A DNA stretch of 64,000 nt, from contig NZ_LT629758.1 of the NCBI RefSeq assembly GCF_900104725.1, positions 7,340,001 through 7,404,000 on the forward strand, in the 5' to 3' direction. The translations under genes were made by a program, and so were the position numbers. The stretch comes from Actinoplanes derwentensis (GTDB lineage Bacteria; Actinomycetota; Actinomycetes; Mycobacteriales; Micromonosporaceae). Below are positions 22,996 to 32,929 of this stretch, one piece after another. How positions within the stretch are numbered: the first letter of the stretch is position 1; every line of letters starts with the position of its first letter. The notes below the pieces were generated by a model, which worked only from the letters and a program-made list of their open reading frames with translations, searched no databases and was not told the origin of the DNA.

Positions 22996-23030
22996 TGAAG
23001 CCCACGCGGGCTCTCTCCGCGTGGGCTTCA
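22996..23030. terminator. terminator of the radical SAM/RiPP operon
   Basis: TGAAGCCCACGCGG, a 7-base loop, CCGCGTGGGCTTCA: a 14-bp stem just past the precursor stop (23044, leftward), followed leftward by TTCACTGTT. It may also back up the DUF3073 terminator. Confidence 0.7.
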
Positions 23031-23043
23031 ACCGAATCCGGCT

Positions 23044-23271
23044 TCAGCGTGGACGGTTGTTCCAGTTGTAGAACGTCGGGATGTTCTCGAAGTGGTTCCA
23101 GGCGCATACCGCCGTGCCACCGTCACCCGGCGACTCCTCGGCACGCTGCTGCCTGGCCGTCTCCGCCTCCGCGATGAGCGCGGCCAGCCCGGCCCGGGTG
23201 TCGTGCACCCGCGCCGTCACCGGATCCGTCTCCACGCCGTCAGACAGCCGTGGCTTCGTGATCTCGGGCAT
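23044..23271 (-). CDS. RiPP precursor peptide (probable multi-cyclophane)
   Basis: A 75-residue precursor. Residues 1-50 form a charged, helical leader (ARVHDTRAGLAALIAEAETA). After GDGG at 50-52 comes a short aromatic/Asn-rich core. The core holds four consecutive aromatic-x-x triplets: W58-N-H60, F61-E-N63, F67-Y-N69 and W70-N-N72, then RPR. Three-residue cyclophane-forming radical SAM enzymes join the aromatic ring of residue 1 to the beta carbon of residue 3, commonly Asn, so three or four rings are predicted. ATG 23271 has GGAAGGAG nine bases upstream and lies 32 bases inside the maturase gene. It resembles AmcA-type peptides as I remember them. It has no protease, transporter or second precursor nearby. 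Confidence 0.8.
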   Translation of the reverse strand: MPEITKPRLSDGVETDPVTARVHDTRAGLAALIAEAETARQQRAEESPGDGGTAVCAWNHFENIPTFYNWNNRPR

Positions 23272-24364
23272 GATCCAGCACTCCTTCCAGTAGGCGAATC
23301 TTGCTGTTCAGGCAGTGGTTCGTCTCCGTGACGTCGAACCTGCCGTGTTCGAAGTACCGGTTGGCCGCGTGCGCGCCGCCGCAGAAGCCGAAGTACGGGC
23401 AGGTCTCCCGGCAGGCCTCTATCCCGCGCAGGAACTCGCCTATCCAGGGTGTCTCCGCAGCGAGGCCGAGTATCTCGGTCAGTGGCGTGGTGAGGACGTT
23501 GCCACTGGTGAAGTCGCCGTACCGGGGATCGTGGAAACCGGCCAGCTCGGGCGAGAGCAGCACGACCGAGCCGTCGTGGGCGATCGTGGGGATCGGATCC
23601 AACCGCCGAGGCAGCAACTCGTCGGCGTTCCCGTCGAGGACCGCGGCCGCGTACCGCAGCGTCCACTCCACCTCGCGCAGATGGATCCGCGGGTCACGGC
23701 GCCAGGCGGTGACCAGCTCCGCCCAGAAGGCACTCACCGCGGCCGGATCGTGACTGTTGAGCCGGGTGTTGACGCCCTCGGTCTCCTCCATGTTGATGCC
23801 GAGCACCTCACAGCCCAGGCCGAGGAAGTATTCGTACAGCTCGGCGGCGACGCCGGGACGCGGGTCGCCGACCACACACAGGGTGGAGAACGGGATGCCG
23901 TGTGCCCGCAACCGCCCGATTCCGCGTGCGATCAGGTCGTAGGCGGGCCGGCCGGCCCAGTCCACCCGGTCGCCGTTGCGCTCCCGGGGCCCGTCCACGC
24001 TGACGCTGACGCGGACGTCGTGCTCGGTGAAGAACGCGCACCACTCGTCGTCTATCAAGGTGGCGTTGGTCTGCACGTGATGCTCCACGCCGTCCCCGAA
24101 GGGCGCGAAGAGGGCAGCCAGGTGGGCCCGGCCCGCGGCGAGCGGCTCCCCGCCGTGCCAGACCACCGAGAACCTGCCGGTACGCACGAAGCCGGCCACT
24201 CCGGCTGCGACCGCCTCGGCGACCGCGACCGGCATCTTCCGGTTCTCCCGGCGGAACGGTAGATAGCAGTACTCGCACGCCAGATTGCACAGCGTGGTGG
24301 GCTGCATGACGACGTAACCGGGTTCCGCTGAGATGCCCCGCATTCCGCTCCAGGCGACCGCCAT
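23240..24364 (-). CDS. radical SAM/SPASM peptide maturase
   Basis: A 374-residue enzyme that should install carbon-carbon cross-links in the adjacent precursor. The radical SAM cluster is Cys26, Cys30 and Cys33 in LCNLACEYCY. VVWHGGEPLAAG is the SAM-binding GGE motif. The C-terminal SPASM segment has Cys318, Cys322, Cys328 and Cys351 (CRETCPYFGFCGGAHAANR, then NHC), which would hold auxiliary Fe-S clusters. ATG 24364 has GGGAGCG upstream. It precedes and overlaps the precursor gene, unlike the commoner precursor-first order. Resembles cyclophane-forming maturases (AmcB/FxsB type); an anaerobic sulfatase-maturase relationship is the main alternative. Confidence 0.88.
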   Translation of the reverse strand: MAVAWSGMRGISAEPGYVVMQPTTLCNLACEYCYLPFRRENRKMPVAVAEAVAAGVAGFVRTGRFSVVWHGGEPLAAGRAHLAALFAPFGDGVEHHVQTNATLIDDEWCAFFTEHDVRVSVSVDGPRERNGDRVDWAGRPAYDLIARGIGRLRAHGIPFSTLCVVGDPRPGVAAELYEYFLGLGCEVLGINMEETEGVNTRLNSHDPAAVSAFWAELVTAWRRDPRIHLREVEWTLRYAAAVLDGNADELLPRRLDPIPTIAHDGSVVLLSPELAGFHDPRYGDFTSGNVLTTPLTEILGLAAETPWIGEFLRGIEACRETCPYFGFCGGAHAANRYFEHGRFDVTETNHCLNSKIRLLEGVLDHARDHEATAV

Positions 24365-24488
24365 GGTCAGGCACGCTCCCGTCCGGCATTCACGACTCAG
24401 GTCAGGCTAGGCCTGGCAGTCCACAGCAAAGCGAAAGATCCGCATGTGCCGGACATCGACACACACGGATCATTTCATGCCGGAGCGG

Positions 24489-25640
24489 TCAGCCGCGCGT
24501 GTAGGAGCCCATCATCTGGACGTCGCCGGCACCCTCGATGACCTCGCCGACCTGCCACGCCTCGATGCCACGGCCGGTCAGGTAGGCCATCGCCCGGTCC
24601 GCGTCGTCGGAGGAGACGACCGCGAACATGCCGACACCCATGTTGAAGGTGGCTTCCATCTCGGTGTCATCGATCCGGCCCTTGGCCTGGATCAGGTCGA
24701 AGATCGGCTGCGGGCGCCAGGTGGAGCGGTCCACCACAGCATCCATGTTCGCCGGGAGCACACGATTCAGGTTGCCGGGGATACCGCCGCCGGTGACGTG
24801 TGAGAACGCCCGGACGTCGGTCTCCTCGATCAGGCCCAGGCAGTCCTTGGCGTAGATCTTGGTGGGGGTGAGCAGTTCCTCACCCAGGGTGCGCTGGGTG
24901 CCGAAGTCGTCGACCACGGTGTCCAGGCGCATCCGGCCGGCCCCGAGCAGCACGTGCCGGACCAGCGAGTAGCCGTTGGAGTGCAGACCGGACGAGCGCA
25001 TCGCGATGACCGCGTCACCCAGCTCGACCCGCTCCTTGCCGAGGATCTCGCTCTCCTCGACCACGCCGACGCCGGTGGCGGAGACGTCGTACTCGTCCGG
25101 GCGCAGCACACCCGGGTGCTCGGCGGTCTCGCCACCGAGCAGGGCGCAACCGGCGTACCGGCAGCCGTCGGCGATACCGGCACCGATCTCGGCCACCTTG
25201 TCCGGCACGACCTCACCGCAGGCGATGTAGTCGAGCAGGAACAGCGGCTCGGCACCACAGGCCACCAGGTCGTCGACGACCATGGCGACCAGGTCGATGC
25301 CGATCGTGTCGTGGATGTCGAGCTGCTGGGCGATGACCAGCTTGGTACCGACACCGTCGGTCGACGAGGCCAGGATCGGGCTCTTGTACTTCGCGGTGTT
25401 CAGCCGGAACAGGCCGGAGAAACCACCCAGGTCACCGATGACCTCGGGCCGGGTGGTCTTCTTCACCTTCGACTTGAGCAGCTCGACGGCCCGGTCGCCA
25501 GCCTCGATGGAGACACCCGCGGCCGCGTACGTGGCCGAGCGCTTGCGCGCTCCGCGTCCTGAGCCGGCCGTCCAGGGCTGACGGTCGCCTCCCTCGGCGC
25601 CGTTGGATCCGGCACTGCTGCGCTCGGACACGTGCGTCAC
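24489..25640 (-). CDS. purM: phosphoribosylformylglycinamidine cyclo-ligase (AIR synthetase)
   Basis: Fifth step of purine synthesis: ATP-dependent ring closure of FGAM to AIR. The 383-residue protein has a 30-residue Ser/Gly-rich N-terminal extension. ATYAAAGVSIEAGDRAVELLK begins the conserved part. PILASSTDGVGTKLVIAQ and DLVAMVVDDLVACGAEPLF form the AIRS ATP site, and FSHVTGGGIPGNLNRVLP lies in the second domain. GTG 25640 was chosen for GGGGAGA five bases before it. It follows purF by 35 bases, so the two form an operon. Confidence 0.96.
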   Translation of the reverse strand: MTHVSERSSAGSNGAEGGDRQPWTAGSGRGARKRSATYAAAGVSIEAGDRAVELLKSKVKKTTRPEVIGDLGGFSGLFRLNTAKYKSPILASSTDGVGTKLVIAQQLDIHDTIGIDLVAMVVDDLVACGAEPLFLLDYIACGEVVPDKVAEIGAGIADGCRYAGCALLGGETAEHPGVLRPDEYDVSATGVGVVEESEILGKERVELGDAVIAMRSSGLHSNGYSLVRHVLLGAGRMRLDTVVDDFGTQRTLGEELLTPTKIYAKDCLGLIEETDVRAFSHVTGGGIPGNLNRVLPANMDAVVDRSTWRPQPIFDLIQAKGRIDDTEMEATFNMGVGMFAVVSSDDADRAMAYLTGRGIEAWQVGEVIEGAGDVQMMGSYTRG

Positions 25641-25675
25641 GGTTCTCCCCTTTAGCGGTTCTGTGTAACTGAAGG

Positions 25676-27274
25676 TCACGGGTGGTGCAGCGCGGTCGCG
25701 CCGCCAGGGCTGCCGACCAGTGGCTCCGATGCCAGCCGGTCGTCGCCCGCGTTGTCGCGGGCCGCGTAGTCCGTTTGATCGGCGACGGTGGCGGACTTGG
25801 CCACCACCGGGATCGACGCCCGGCGGCCGACGCCCTCCAGGACATGTTTGCCGATCAGGTCCTCGGTGGGCAGCTCGATCGGGTACTCACCGGTGAAGCA
25901 GGCCATGCAGAGCCGGGATTTCGGCTGCTCGGTGGACTGGACCAGGTTGTCCAGCGAGACGTAGCCCAGGCTGTCGGCGCCGATCGACCGGCGGATCCCG
26001 TCGATCTCCAGACCGTTGGCGATCAGCTCGGCCCGGGTCGCGAAGTCGATGCCGTAGAAACACGGCCACTTCACCGGCGGCGACGAGATCCGGACGTGGA
26101 TCTCCAGCGCCCCGGCCTCGCGGAGCATCCGGATCTGGGCCCGCTGGGTGTTGCCGCGGACGATCGAGTCGTCGATCACCACGATCCGCTTGCCGCGGAC
26201 CACCTCGCGCAGCGGGTTCAGTTTCAGCCGGATGCCGAGCTGGCGGATGGTCTGCGACGGCTGGATGAAGGTCCGGCCGACGTAGGCGTTCTTCATGAAA
26301 CCAGCGCTGTACGGGATACCCGAGGCCTCGGCGTAACCGATCGCGGCCGGGATGCCCGACTCCGGCACACCGATCACCAGATCGGCTTCGACCGGATGCT
26401 CCTTGGCCAGCTTGCGGCCGACCTCGACACGGGCCGAGTAGATGTTCCGGCCGGCGATCGTGGTGTCCGGGCGGGCGAGGTAGACGTACTCGAAGAGGCA
26501 GCCCTTGGGCTCCGGTGCCGCGAACCGGCTGGACCGCAGGCCGTGCTCGTCGATCGCGATGATCTCGCCCGGCTCCACCTCGCGCACGAAGCTGGCACCG
26601 GTGATGTCCAGCGCGGCGGTCTCGCTGGCGACCACCCAGCCGTGCTCCATCCGCCCGAGCACCAGCGGGCGCACGCCCTGCGCGTCACGAGCGGCGTAGA
26701 GAGTGTGCTCGTCCATGAAGACGAAGCTGAAGGCACCGCGCAGGGTCGGCAGCAGCTCCATCGCGGCGGCCTCGACCGAGAGATCAGGGCGACCGGCGAG
26801 CAGCGTGGTGACCAGAGCGGTATCGGATGTGGAATCGCCCACTTCGAGGCCGCGGTCGGCGACCTCCTTGGCGAGTTCGGCCGTGTTGACCAGGTTGCCG
26901 TTGTGCGCCAGGGCGATCGTCGTCCCGGCGGGGGTGGCACGGATGGTGGGCTGCGCGTTCTCCCAGTTCGAACCACCGGTCGTGGAGTACCGGGCGTGGC
27001 CGATCGCCAGGTGGCCACGGAGGCTCGCCAGCGTCGGCTCGTCGAACACCTGGGAGACCAGGCCGATGTCTTTGTAGACCACGACGCCGGAACCGTCGCT
27101 CACAGCGATCCCGGCGGCTTCCTGCCCCCGGTGCTGCAATGCGTAGAGCCCGAAGTAGGTCAGTTTGGCGACCTCTTCCTCGGGCGCCCAGACACCGAAG
27201 ACGCCACAGGCGTCCTGGGGGCCGCGCTCCTGGGGGTCGAGATCGTCGGTCAACAGGCCGTCGCCTCGGGGCAC
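25676..27274 (-). CDS. purF: amidophosphoribosyltransferase
   Basis: Committed step of purine synthesis, forming phosphoribosylamine from PRPP and glutamine. A 22-residue propeptide precedes Cys23 (QDACGVFGVW), the N-terminal nucleophile of the glutaminase domain. ALQHRGQEAAGIA follows. The phosphoribosyltransferase domain has the PRPP loop VVIDDSIVRGNTQRAQI. Cys-containing segments such as PKGCLFEYVY and SRLCMACFTGEYP suggest the Fe-S-containing B. subtilis type. GTG 27274 has GAGGGAG nine bases upstream. At 532 residues it has a C-terminal tail of about 40 variable residues. Confidence 0.96.
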   Translation of the reverse strand: MPRGDGLLTDDLDPQERGPQDACGVFGVWAPEEEVAKLTYFGLYALQHRGQEAAGIAVSDGSGVVVYKDIGLVSQVFDEPTLASLRGHLAIGHARYSTTGGSNWENAQPTIRATPAGTTIALAHNGNLVNTAELAKEVADRGLEVGDSTSDTALVTTLLAGRPDLSVEAAAMELLPTLRGAFSFVFMDEHTLYAARDAQGVRPLVLGRMEHGWVVASETAALDITGASFVREVEPGEIIAIDEHGLRSSRFAAPEPKGCLFEYVYLARPDTTIAGRNIYSARVEVGRKLAKEHPVEADLVIGVPESGIPAAIGYAEASGIPYSAGFMKNAYVGRTFIQPSQTIRQLGIRLKLNPLREVVRGKRIVVIDDSIVRGNTQRAQIRMLREAGALEIHVRISSPPVKWPCFYGIDFATRAELIANGLEIDGIRRSIGADSLGYVSLDNLVQSTEQPKSRLCMACFTGEYPIELPTEDLIGKHVLEGVGRRASIPVVAKSATVADQTDYAARDNAGDDRLASEPLVGSPGGATALHHP

Positions 27275-27302
27275 CTGTTCGCTCCCTCATGTCGGGGTCT
27301 GC

Positions 27303-27328
27303 ACGGACCTCTTGACTAGGTGGTCCGT
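27303..27328. promoter_or_regulatory. inverted repeat upstream of purF
   Basis: ACGGACC at 27303-27309 and GGTCCGT at 27322-27328, 12 bases apart, starting 29 bases before the purF start. A 7-bp arm is modest, but its position suits an operator over the purF promoter. Confidence 0.35.
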
Positions 27329-27372
27329 CCGACGGCCCAGTGTACGCGAGCCCGCCGGAACCCCACCTCGGC

Positions 27373-27735
27373 TCATCGCTCGACGAGCGGCAGGAGGTCG
27401 GTGAGGTCGGTACGGATTCCGCTGGCCCGGACCTTGCCGTCGTGGACCGCGTCACTCCACGCCAGTCGGCCGGAGGCCACGAGCAGCCATGTCATCGGAT
27501 CCGTTTCGACCACATTGGGCGGTGTGCCTCTGGTGTGCCGCGGTCCGGCAACGCACTGAATCGCGCCGAAAGGTGGAATTCGCACCTCCACCGAACGGCC
27601 AGGTGCCCGCCGGGACAACTCGGTCAGCAGTGCTCGCACGGCGTCACGGAGCACCGTGCGACCGGGTTCGACACCCCGGTCGAGCGCGTCCAACGCCTCG
27701 GCCACCGAGTCGGATTTATGGTTTGGAGAAGACAT
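27373..27735 (-). CDS. sterol-carrier-family protein
   Basis: A 120-residue protein with the C-terminal pattern of SCP2-like domains: [58 protein letters not shown]. Actinobacterial relatives sit beside purF/purM as here, but their ligand is not known. ATG 27735 was chosen where the conserved region begins ([14 protein letters not shown]); there is no ribosome site, so the message may be leaderless. It overlaps no neighbour, with purF 98 bases downstream. Confidence 0.8.
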   Translation of the reverse strand: MSSPNHKSDSVAEALDALDRGVEPGRTVLRDAVRALLTELSRRAPGRSVEVRIPPFGAIQCVAGPRHTRGTPPNVVETDPMTWLLVASGRLAWSDAVHDGKVRASGIRTDLTDLLPLVER

Positions 27736-27890
27736 AGCGGGACGATACGACCCGCTCCACGAAGAACGGCACACCGCCCTGGGTCGCGCGATGGACGTGC
27801 GACAAGGCATAGTTGCCGACGGTGTACACGTCGCGGGATCCACCGGACATCGAAGGAACCGGGGGACCGCGCGACCGGAAGGCGGTGGAC

Positions 27891-29684
27891 GTGACGACGC
27901 ACCTACGAGCCCGGACGGCCCAGGCCGGTGCGTTCCTGGCACTGGTCGGTGGAGTATTGGCTGGTTATCCCACAGCTGCTCTGGCTGCGCCTCCAGGCGT
28001 GAAAATCGATTCGTCGCCCAATGGAGCGGTCGCGTCGGGTTCTACTGTAACGGTTAGCTTCACCGTTAGTAACCAGGTGGGTGACGGTGAAACCGGAAAC
28101 GGCACCGTCCAGATGTCGGTCAAGGCCAACAACGGCGCCAACTGCACCGACGGCTGCGACCCGACGGACGCCATCAACGGTGCCCGGAGCTACAGCGCCA
28201 CCATCAAGGCACCCAACGTCGGGACCGGCCAGAAGCAGGAGGTGACCGTCACGGTCACCGCCAACAACGGCGAGAACGGTTCGGCGAGCGCCAGCTTCAC
28301 CGTCGAGGGCGCGGCGGCTCCGGTGGTGACGACCGTTCGGCAGGTCTCCGGCCGGATCAAGGACGACGAGGGCAAGCGCGTCGCCGGTGTCCGGGTCGCG
28401 ATGAAGGACAGCGCCGGCAAGACGTACACCACATCGAGCAACAGCGATGGCGGCTACTCGTTCACCTCATCCGACGCCCAGCCGATCACGGCCGGCAGCA
28501 TCACCGTCGCCGCGACCAAGGACGGCTACGACTCTGCGGCGGCCACCGTCCAGGGCAACGTCGGGCGGACCGTGAACGTCCCGCTCACGATCAAGAAGGT
28601 CGTCGCCGCGAGCCCCTCGGCGTCGCCGTCCGCGAGCGCCTCGGCCAGTGCCGCGGCGAGCGAGGAGGCGACCGACGAGGAGGAGCCCACCGACGAGGAG
28701 ACCAACGGGATCGACCTCGGCCAGGACCCCAACGAGGCCGCCAACACCTCGGACGACGGGGGCAGCAACTGGCTGCTCATCGTCATGGGCGTGCTGCTCG
28801 TCGCGGCCGGCCTCGGCGCGATGCTGCTGGTGTGGATGCGGCGCAAGAAGGCCGAGGAACTCGCTGCGGAGACCGGTATCGGCAAGATCCCGCCGGCCAC
28901 CGGTGGCGGCGGCTTCGACCAGACCCGGATGGCCGCGCCGGTGGGCGCCGGCCGTGGTGGCGACGCGACGATGATCGCTCCCGCCGGGGGGATGGCCGGT
29001 GCCGGAAGTCTGGGCGACGCGCCCACGATGATCCACCGGCAGCCGGTCGAAGACGAGTTCCCCGACCCGTACGGCGCTCCGCTCCCGCCCAACGGCGGCT
29101 ACAACGGCCAGAGCAACCAGTGGGGCAACGAGCCCGCTGACAACGGCTACGGCGGCGGTGACTACGGCGCCGGCACTCAGCCCTACGGTCAGCAGGGCGC
29201 CAGCGGCTACGGCGCGGCTCAGGGCGGTCAGCAGTACAGCGAGCAGACCAACATGTACCAGCCCGAGCAGCCGCAGGTGCCGCAGCAGCAACAGCGGTAC
29301 GACGAGCAGACCGGCATGTACCAGCCCGAGCAGGGCAACGGGTACGGCGGTTACGACCAGCAGGGTGGCTACGACCAGGCTGGCTACGGCCAGCAGGCCG
29401 GCGGTTACGACCAGCAGGGTGGCTACGGCCAGCCGGGTGGTTACGGCCAGCCGGGTGGTTACGACCAGGGCGGTTACGGCCAGCAGCAGGGCGGCTACGA
29501 CCAGGCTGGTTACGGCCAGGGCGGCTGGGACAACGGCCAGCAGCACGCCGGTTACGACCAGCACCAGCAGCCCCAGCAGCCGCCGGTACCCCCTCAGCAG
29601 GCCGGCTGGGACGACGACCAGCAGGGCTACGGCGACCAGCGCGGTTCGTACGGCAACGGCCAGAACCGCAACTGGAACGGCTGA
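27891..29684 (+). CDS. exported membrane protein with carboxypeptidase-regulatory-like domain and Gln/Gly/Tyr-rich tail
   Basis: A 597-residue type I membrane protein. The signal peptide ends TAALAAP near residue 33. Two beta domains follow: about 35-145 looks like an adhesion-type Ig fold with a Cys pair (ANCTDGCDP), and 150-235 a CarboxypepD_reg-like fold ([22 protein letters not shown]). A Ser/Ala then acidic Thr/Glu linker leads to a membrane helix at about 302-325 and MRRKK. The cytoplasmic 270 residues are low-complexity, with many GGYDQ/GYGQ units and two copies of E(Q)TxMYQPEQ. Such tails are prion-like and may condense. GTG 27891 has GGAAGG eight bases upstream. Function unknown. Confidence 0.8.
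   Translation: MTTHLRARTAQAGAFLALVGGVLAGYPTAALAAPPGVKIDSSPNGAVASGSTVTVSFTVSNQVGDGETGNGTVQMSVKANNGANCTDGCDPTDAINGARSYSATIKAPNVGTGQKQEVTVTVTANNGENGSASASFTVEGAAAPVVTTVRQVSGRIKDDEGKRVAGVRVAMKDSAGKTYTTSSNSDGGYSFTSSDAQPITAGSITVAATKDGYDSAAATVQGNVGRTVNVPLTIKKVVAASPSASPSASASASAAASEEATDEEEPTDEETNGIDLGQDPNEAANTSDDGGSNWLLIVMGVLLVAAGLGAMLLVWMRRKKAEELAAETGIGKIPPATGGGGFDQTRMAAPVGAGRGGDATMIAPAGGMAGAGSLGDAPTMIHRQPVEDEFPDPYGAPLPPNGGYNGQSNQWGNEPADNGYGGGDYGAGTQPYGQQGASGYGAAQGGQQYSEQTNMYQPEQPQVPQQQQRYDEQTGMYQPEQGNGYGGYDQQGGYDQAGYGQQAGGYDQQGGYGQPGGYGQPGGYDQGGYGQQQGGYDQAGYGQGGWDNGQQHAGYDQHQQPQQPPVPPQQAGWDDDQQGYGDQRGSYGNGQNRNWNG
29345..29565 (+). repeat. tandem GGYDQ/GYGQ-coding repeats
   Basis: Within the preceding gene, the DNA repeats units like GGCTACGACCAGGCTGGTTA roughly 15 times with period 12-15 bases. 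They encode Gly-Tyr-Asp/Gly-Gln. The repetition suggests expansion by slippage, so copy number may vary among strains. Confidence 0.75.
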
Positions 29685-29700
29685 CCCGGACTGATCACAC

Positions 29701-29739
29701 GAGAAGGCCCCCGCTCGAAGTCCGAGCGGGGGCCTTCTC
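29701..29739. terminator. bidirectional terminator before purL
   Basis: GAGAAGGCCCCCGCTCG, loop AAGTC, CGAGCGGGGGCCTTCTC: a perfect 17-bp stem between the convergent membrane-protein gene and purL. Confidence 0.85.
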
Positions 29740-29745
29740 GTTGAC

Positions 29746-32235
29746 TCAGGACTGCGGGGTGATCGGACCGCCCGGCGTCTGGGGGTTCAGTTCCAGCGTG
29801 ACCGAACGGACCTTCTCGGTGGCCGGAGCCTCGGGGACCGGCACGGCCTCCGGCTCGGCGTTGCGGTTGACCAGCTCGGCGGTTCCGCCGAAGAGGTCGC
29901 GCAGCGTCGACGACCAGACCTCACGCACCTCGTCCAGCGGGATACTGAACTGGCCCTCGACCTGCAGCACCGGCTCCTCGGTGGTGACACCGAGCGGGGT
30001 GACCGGCACACCGTGCTCGGCCGCGAGGGCGAGGAACGCCTTGTCGTGGCCACGCGGCACGGCGACCAGGACACGGCCCGCCGACTCGCTGAACAGGTGG
30101 ACGAAAGCCGATTCGCCGGCTTCCGGCAGGGTCACCTTGGCACCGACCTCGTGGCGCAGCGTGCTCTCCACGAGCACCTGGGCCAGACCGCCGTCGGAGA
30201 GGTCATGCGCGGCGGTGACCAGGCCGGACTTGGAGGCCTTGGCCATCACCTTGCCGAGCGCCTGCTCGGCCGCGAGGTCGACCTTCGGCGGGCGGCCGCC
30301 GAGGTGGTTGTGGGTCACCCAGGCCCACTCCGAGCCGGAGAGTTCCGCACGGGTCTCACCGAGCAGGAAGAGCAGGTCACCGGCGGGCTTGGCGGGTTTC
30401 GGGAAGCCCATCGGGATGCGGCGGGCCACATCGTCGAAGACGCCGAGCGTGGCGACCACCGGGGTCGGGTGGATCGCGGCGGCACCGGTCTGGTTGTAGA
30501 AGCTGACGTTGCCGCCGGTGACCGGGGTCCCCAGCTCCAGGCAACCGTCGGCCAGGCCACGACAGGCCTCGGAGAACTGCCACATCACCGTCGGGTCCTC
30601 GGGGGAACCGAAGTTGAGGCAGTCGCTGATCGCGATCGGCTCGGCACCGGTGACGGCGACGTTCCGGTACGACTCGGCGAGCGCCAGGCGCGCACCCTCG
30701 TACGGGTCGAGGCGGGCGAACCGCCCGTTCCCGTCGACGGAGAGCGCCACCCCGAGGCCGGTCTCCTCGTCGATCCGCAGCACACCGGAGTCCTCCGGCT
30801 GGGCCAGGACCGTGTTGCCGAGGACGTACCGGTCGTACTGCTCGGTGACCCAGGTCTTGTCGCAGAGGTTCGGCGAACCGGCCATCCGCAGCAGGGTCTC
30901 CCGCAGCTCGTCACCGGTGGACGGCCGGGGCAGAGTCTCGGCCCGGTCGGCCTGCAGCAGCATGACGTCGTTCGGCTCACGGATCGGCCGGTTGTAGACC
31001 GGGCCGTCGTCGGCGAGCGAGCCCGGCGGCACGTCGACCACGACGTGGTCGTTCCAGGTGATCAGCAGCCGGCCCGGGGTGCCGTCGGTCTCGGCCGCGG
31101 TGACCTCGCCGATCGCGGTGGCCCAGACGCCCCACTTCTCGGCGACCTTGAGCACCGCCTCCAGGTTCTCCGGCGTGACGATCAGGAGCATCCGCTCCTG
31201 CGACTCGCTGGCCAGGATCTCGGTCGGCGACATCGAGGCCTCGCGCAGCGGAACCCGCTCCAGCCAGACCCGCATGCCGGTGCCGGCCGCCGCGGCGGTC
31301 TCGGTGAGCGCGCAGGTGAGGCCGGCGCCGCCGAGGTCCTGGATGCCGGAGACCAGACCGGCGTCGTACAGCTCCAGGCAGCTCTCGATCAGCAGCTTCT
31401 CCATGAACGGGTCGCCGACCTGCACCGACGGGCGGCGCTGTTCGGCCTCGTCCTCGGCGAAGGTGGCGGACGCCAGCACGGAGACACCGCCGATGCCGTC
31501 CCGGCCGGTCCGCGCGCCCATCAGCACGACGATGTTGCCGGTGCCGGTGGCCTCCTTCTTCTGGAGGCGCTCGACCGGCAGGACGCCGATGCTGAGTGCG
31601 TTGACCAGCGGGTTGCCCTGGTAACACGGGTCGAAGACGATCTCGCCACCGATGTTGGGCAGGCCCAGGCAGTTGCCGTAACCACTGATACCCGCGACGA
31701 TGCCGGGCAGCACCCGGGCGGTGTCGGGGTGGTCGTGCGCACCGAAGCGCAGCGGGTCCATCACCGCGATCGGCCGGGCACCCATCGCCAGGATGTCGCG
31801 GACGATGCCGCCGACACCGGTCGCCGCACCCTGGTAGGGCTCGACGTAGCTGGGGTGGTTGTGCGACTCGACCTTGAAGGTGACCGCGATCTTCTCGGAG
31901 ATCTGCACCACACCGGCGTTCTCACCGATGCCGGCGAGCATCCGGACGCTCTTCGGGGCCTTCTCGCTGAACTGCTTGAGATGCACCTTGCTCGACTTGT
32001 AAGAGCAGTGCTCGCTCCACATGATCGAGTACATCGCCAGTTCGGACGCGGTGGGACGGCGGCCGAGGATCTCGCGGATCTTCGCGTACTCGTCGTCCTT
32101 CAGCCCCAGGTCGGCGAAAGGCTGCAGCTCGTCCGGGGTCTTCTCCGCCTGCTCGACGGTGTCGGGACCGTCGGAGCCGCTGACGAGTACGTCAGTCGCA
32201 GCGAAACCGGTCGGCTTCTCCTGCTGCGTCGTCAC
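29746..32235 (-). CDS. purL: phosphoribosylformylglycinamidine synthase subunit II
   Basis: Synthetase subunit converting FGAR to FGAM with ammonia delivered by PurQ. The 829-residue small-type PurL has duplicated AIRS-like halves. [12 protein letters not shown] holds the catalytic His, [21 protein letters not shown] and [15 protein letters not shown] segments ([13 protein letters not shown]) shape the ATP site, and [13 protein letters not shown] opens the second half. GTG 32235 overlaps the purQ stop (GTGA). The C-terminal 40 residues are Pro/Glu-rich and not conserved. It works in a complex with PurS and PurQ encoded upstream. Confidence 0.97.
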   Translation of the reverse strand: MTTQQEKPTGFAATDVLVSGSDGPDTVEQAEKTPDELQPFADLGLKDDEYAKIREILGRRPTASELAMYSIMWSEHCSYKSSKVHLKQFSEKAPKSVRMLAGIGENAGVVQISEKIAVTFKVESHNHPSYVEPYQGAATGVGGIVRDILAMGARPIAVMDPLRFGAHDHPDTARVLPGIVAGISGYGNCLGLPNIGGEIVFDPCYQGNPLVNALSIGVLPVERLQKKEATGTGNIVVLMGARTGRDGIGGVSVLASATFAEDEAEQRRPSVQVGDPFMEKLLIESCLELYDAGLVSGIQDLGGAGLTCALTETAAAAGTGMRVWLERVPLREASMSPTEILASESQERMLLIVTPENLEAVLKVAEKWGVWATAIGEVTAAETDGTPGRLLITWNDHVVVDVPPGSLADDGPVYNRPIREPNDVMLLQADRAETLPRPSTGDELRETLLRMAGSPNLCDKTWVTEQYDRYVLGNTVLAQPEDSGVLRIDEETGLGVALSVDGNGRFARLDPYEGARLALAESYRNVAVTGAEPIAISDCLNFGSPEDPTVMWQFSEACRGLADGCLELGTPVTGGNVSFYNQTGAAAIHPTPVVATLGVFDDVARRIPMGFPKPAKPAGDLLFLLGETRAELSGSEWAWVTHNHLGGRPPKVDLAAEQALGKVMAKASKSGLVTAAHDLSDGGLAQVLVESTLRHEVGAKVTLPEAGESAFVHLFSESAGRVLVAVPRGHDKAFLALAAEHGVPVTPLGVTTEEPVLQVEGQFSIPLDEVREVWSSTLRDLFGGTAELVNRNAEPEAVPVPEAPATEKVRSVTLELNPQTPGGPITPQS

Positions 32236-32927
32236 TGTTGTCCCCCTGCGAGCTGACCGTCCGCTGCCAGACTGCGCAGGACGGAGGTGAAGAAGCCGAG
32301 ACCGTCCAGCGACGGGCCGGTCAGCGCCTCCACCGCGTGTTCCGGGTGGGGCATGATGCCGACGACGTTGCCGGCCTCGTTGGTAATGCCGGCGATGTCA
32401 CGCTGCGAGCCGTTCGGGTTACCGCGGATGTAGCGCGCGATGACCCGGCCCTCGCCCTCGAGCGTGTCCAGCGTCTTGGTGTCCGCGACGAAGCAGCCCT
32501 CACCGTTCTTCACCGGGATCAGGATCTCCTGGCCGGCGCTGAAACGGTTGGTCCAGGCGGTGTTGTTCGCCTCGACCTTGAGCCACTGGTCGCGGTTGCG
32601 AAAGTGCAGGTGCTGGTTCCGGGTCAGCGCGCCAGGCAGCAGATGTGCCTCGCACAGGACCTGGAAACCGTTGCAGATGCCGAGCACGGGCAGACCGCCA
32701 CGTGCCGCATCGATGATCGACTCCATCACCGGCGCGAACCGGGCGATGGCGCCGCAGCGCAGATAGTCGCCGTACGAGAAGCCGCCGGGAAGGACCACGG
32801 CGTCGACGCCGTGCAGGTCCGCGTCGCCGTGCCAGAGGCGGACAGCCTCGGCTCCGGCGATCCGGGCGGCACGGGCGGCATCCCCGTCGTCGAGCGAACC
32901 AGGGAAGGTGACCACACCGATCCGCAT
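32232..32927 (-). CDS. purQ: phosphoribosylformylglycinamidine synthase subunit I (glutaminase)
   Basis: Class I glutamine amidotransferase of 231 residues that supplies ammonia to PurL. The nucleophile is the Cys in [17 protein letters not shown], and the His-x-Glu of the triad is in [26 protein letters not shown] is a family signature. ATG 32927 is three bases past the purS stop. Its own stop overlaps purL, so purS-purQ-purL are translated as a unit. Confidence 0.97.
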   Translation of the reverse strand: MRIGVVTFPGSLDDGDAARAARIAGAEAVRLWHGDADLHGVDAVVLPGGFSYGDYLRCGAIARFAPVMESIIDAARGGLPVLGICNGFQVLCEAHLLPGALTRNQHLHFRNRDQWLKVEANNTAWTNRFSAGQEILIPVKNGEGCFVADTKTLDTLEGEGRVIARYIRGNPNGSQRDIAGITNEAGNVVGIMPHPEHAVEALTGPSLDGLGFFTSVLRSLAADGQLAGGQQ

Positions 32928-32929
32928 GG

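Noticed and set aside
23044..23271. Lasso or lanthipeptide precursor
   Set aside because: No lanthionine synthetase, lasso cyclase or B-protein gene nearby, and the core has no Ser/Thr/Cys pattern for lanthionines; the maturase is radical SAM.
25682..27319. A 545-residue plus-strand frame antisense to purF
   Set aside because: Shadow of purF; composition is Asp/Arg/Gly/Val-rich and no motif appears. The same holds for the 747-residue frame antisense to purL (30013-32256) and the 554-residue frame antisense to clpB (59597-61261).
29345..29640. CRISPR or minisatellite array
   Set aside because: The repeats are in-frame codons for Gly-Tyr-Asp-Gln within a membrane-protein tail.
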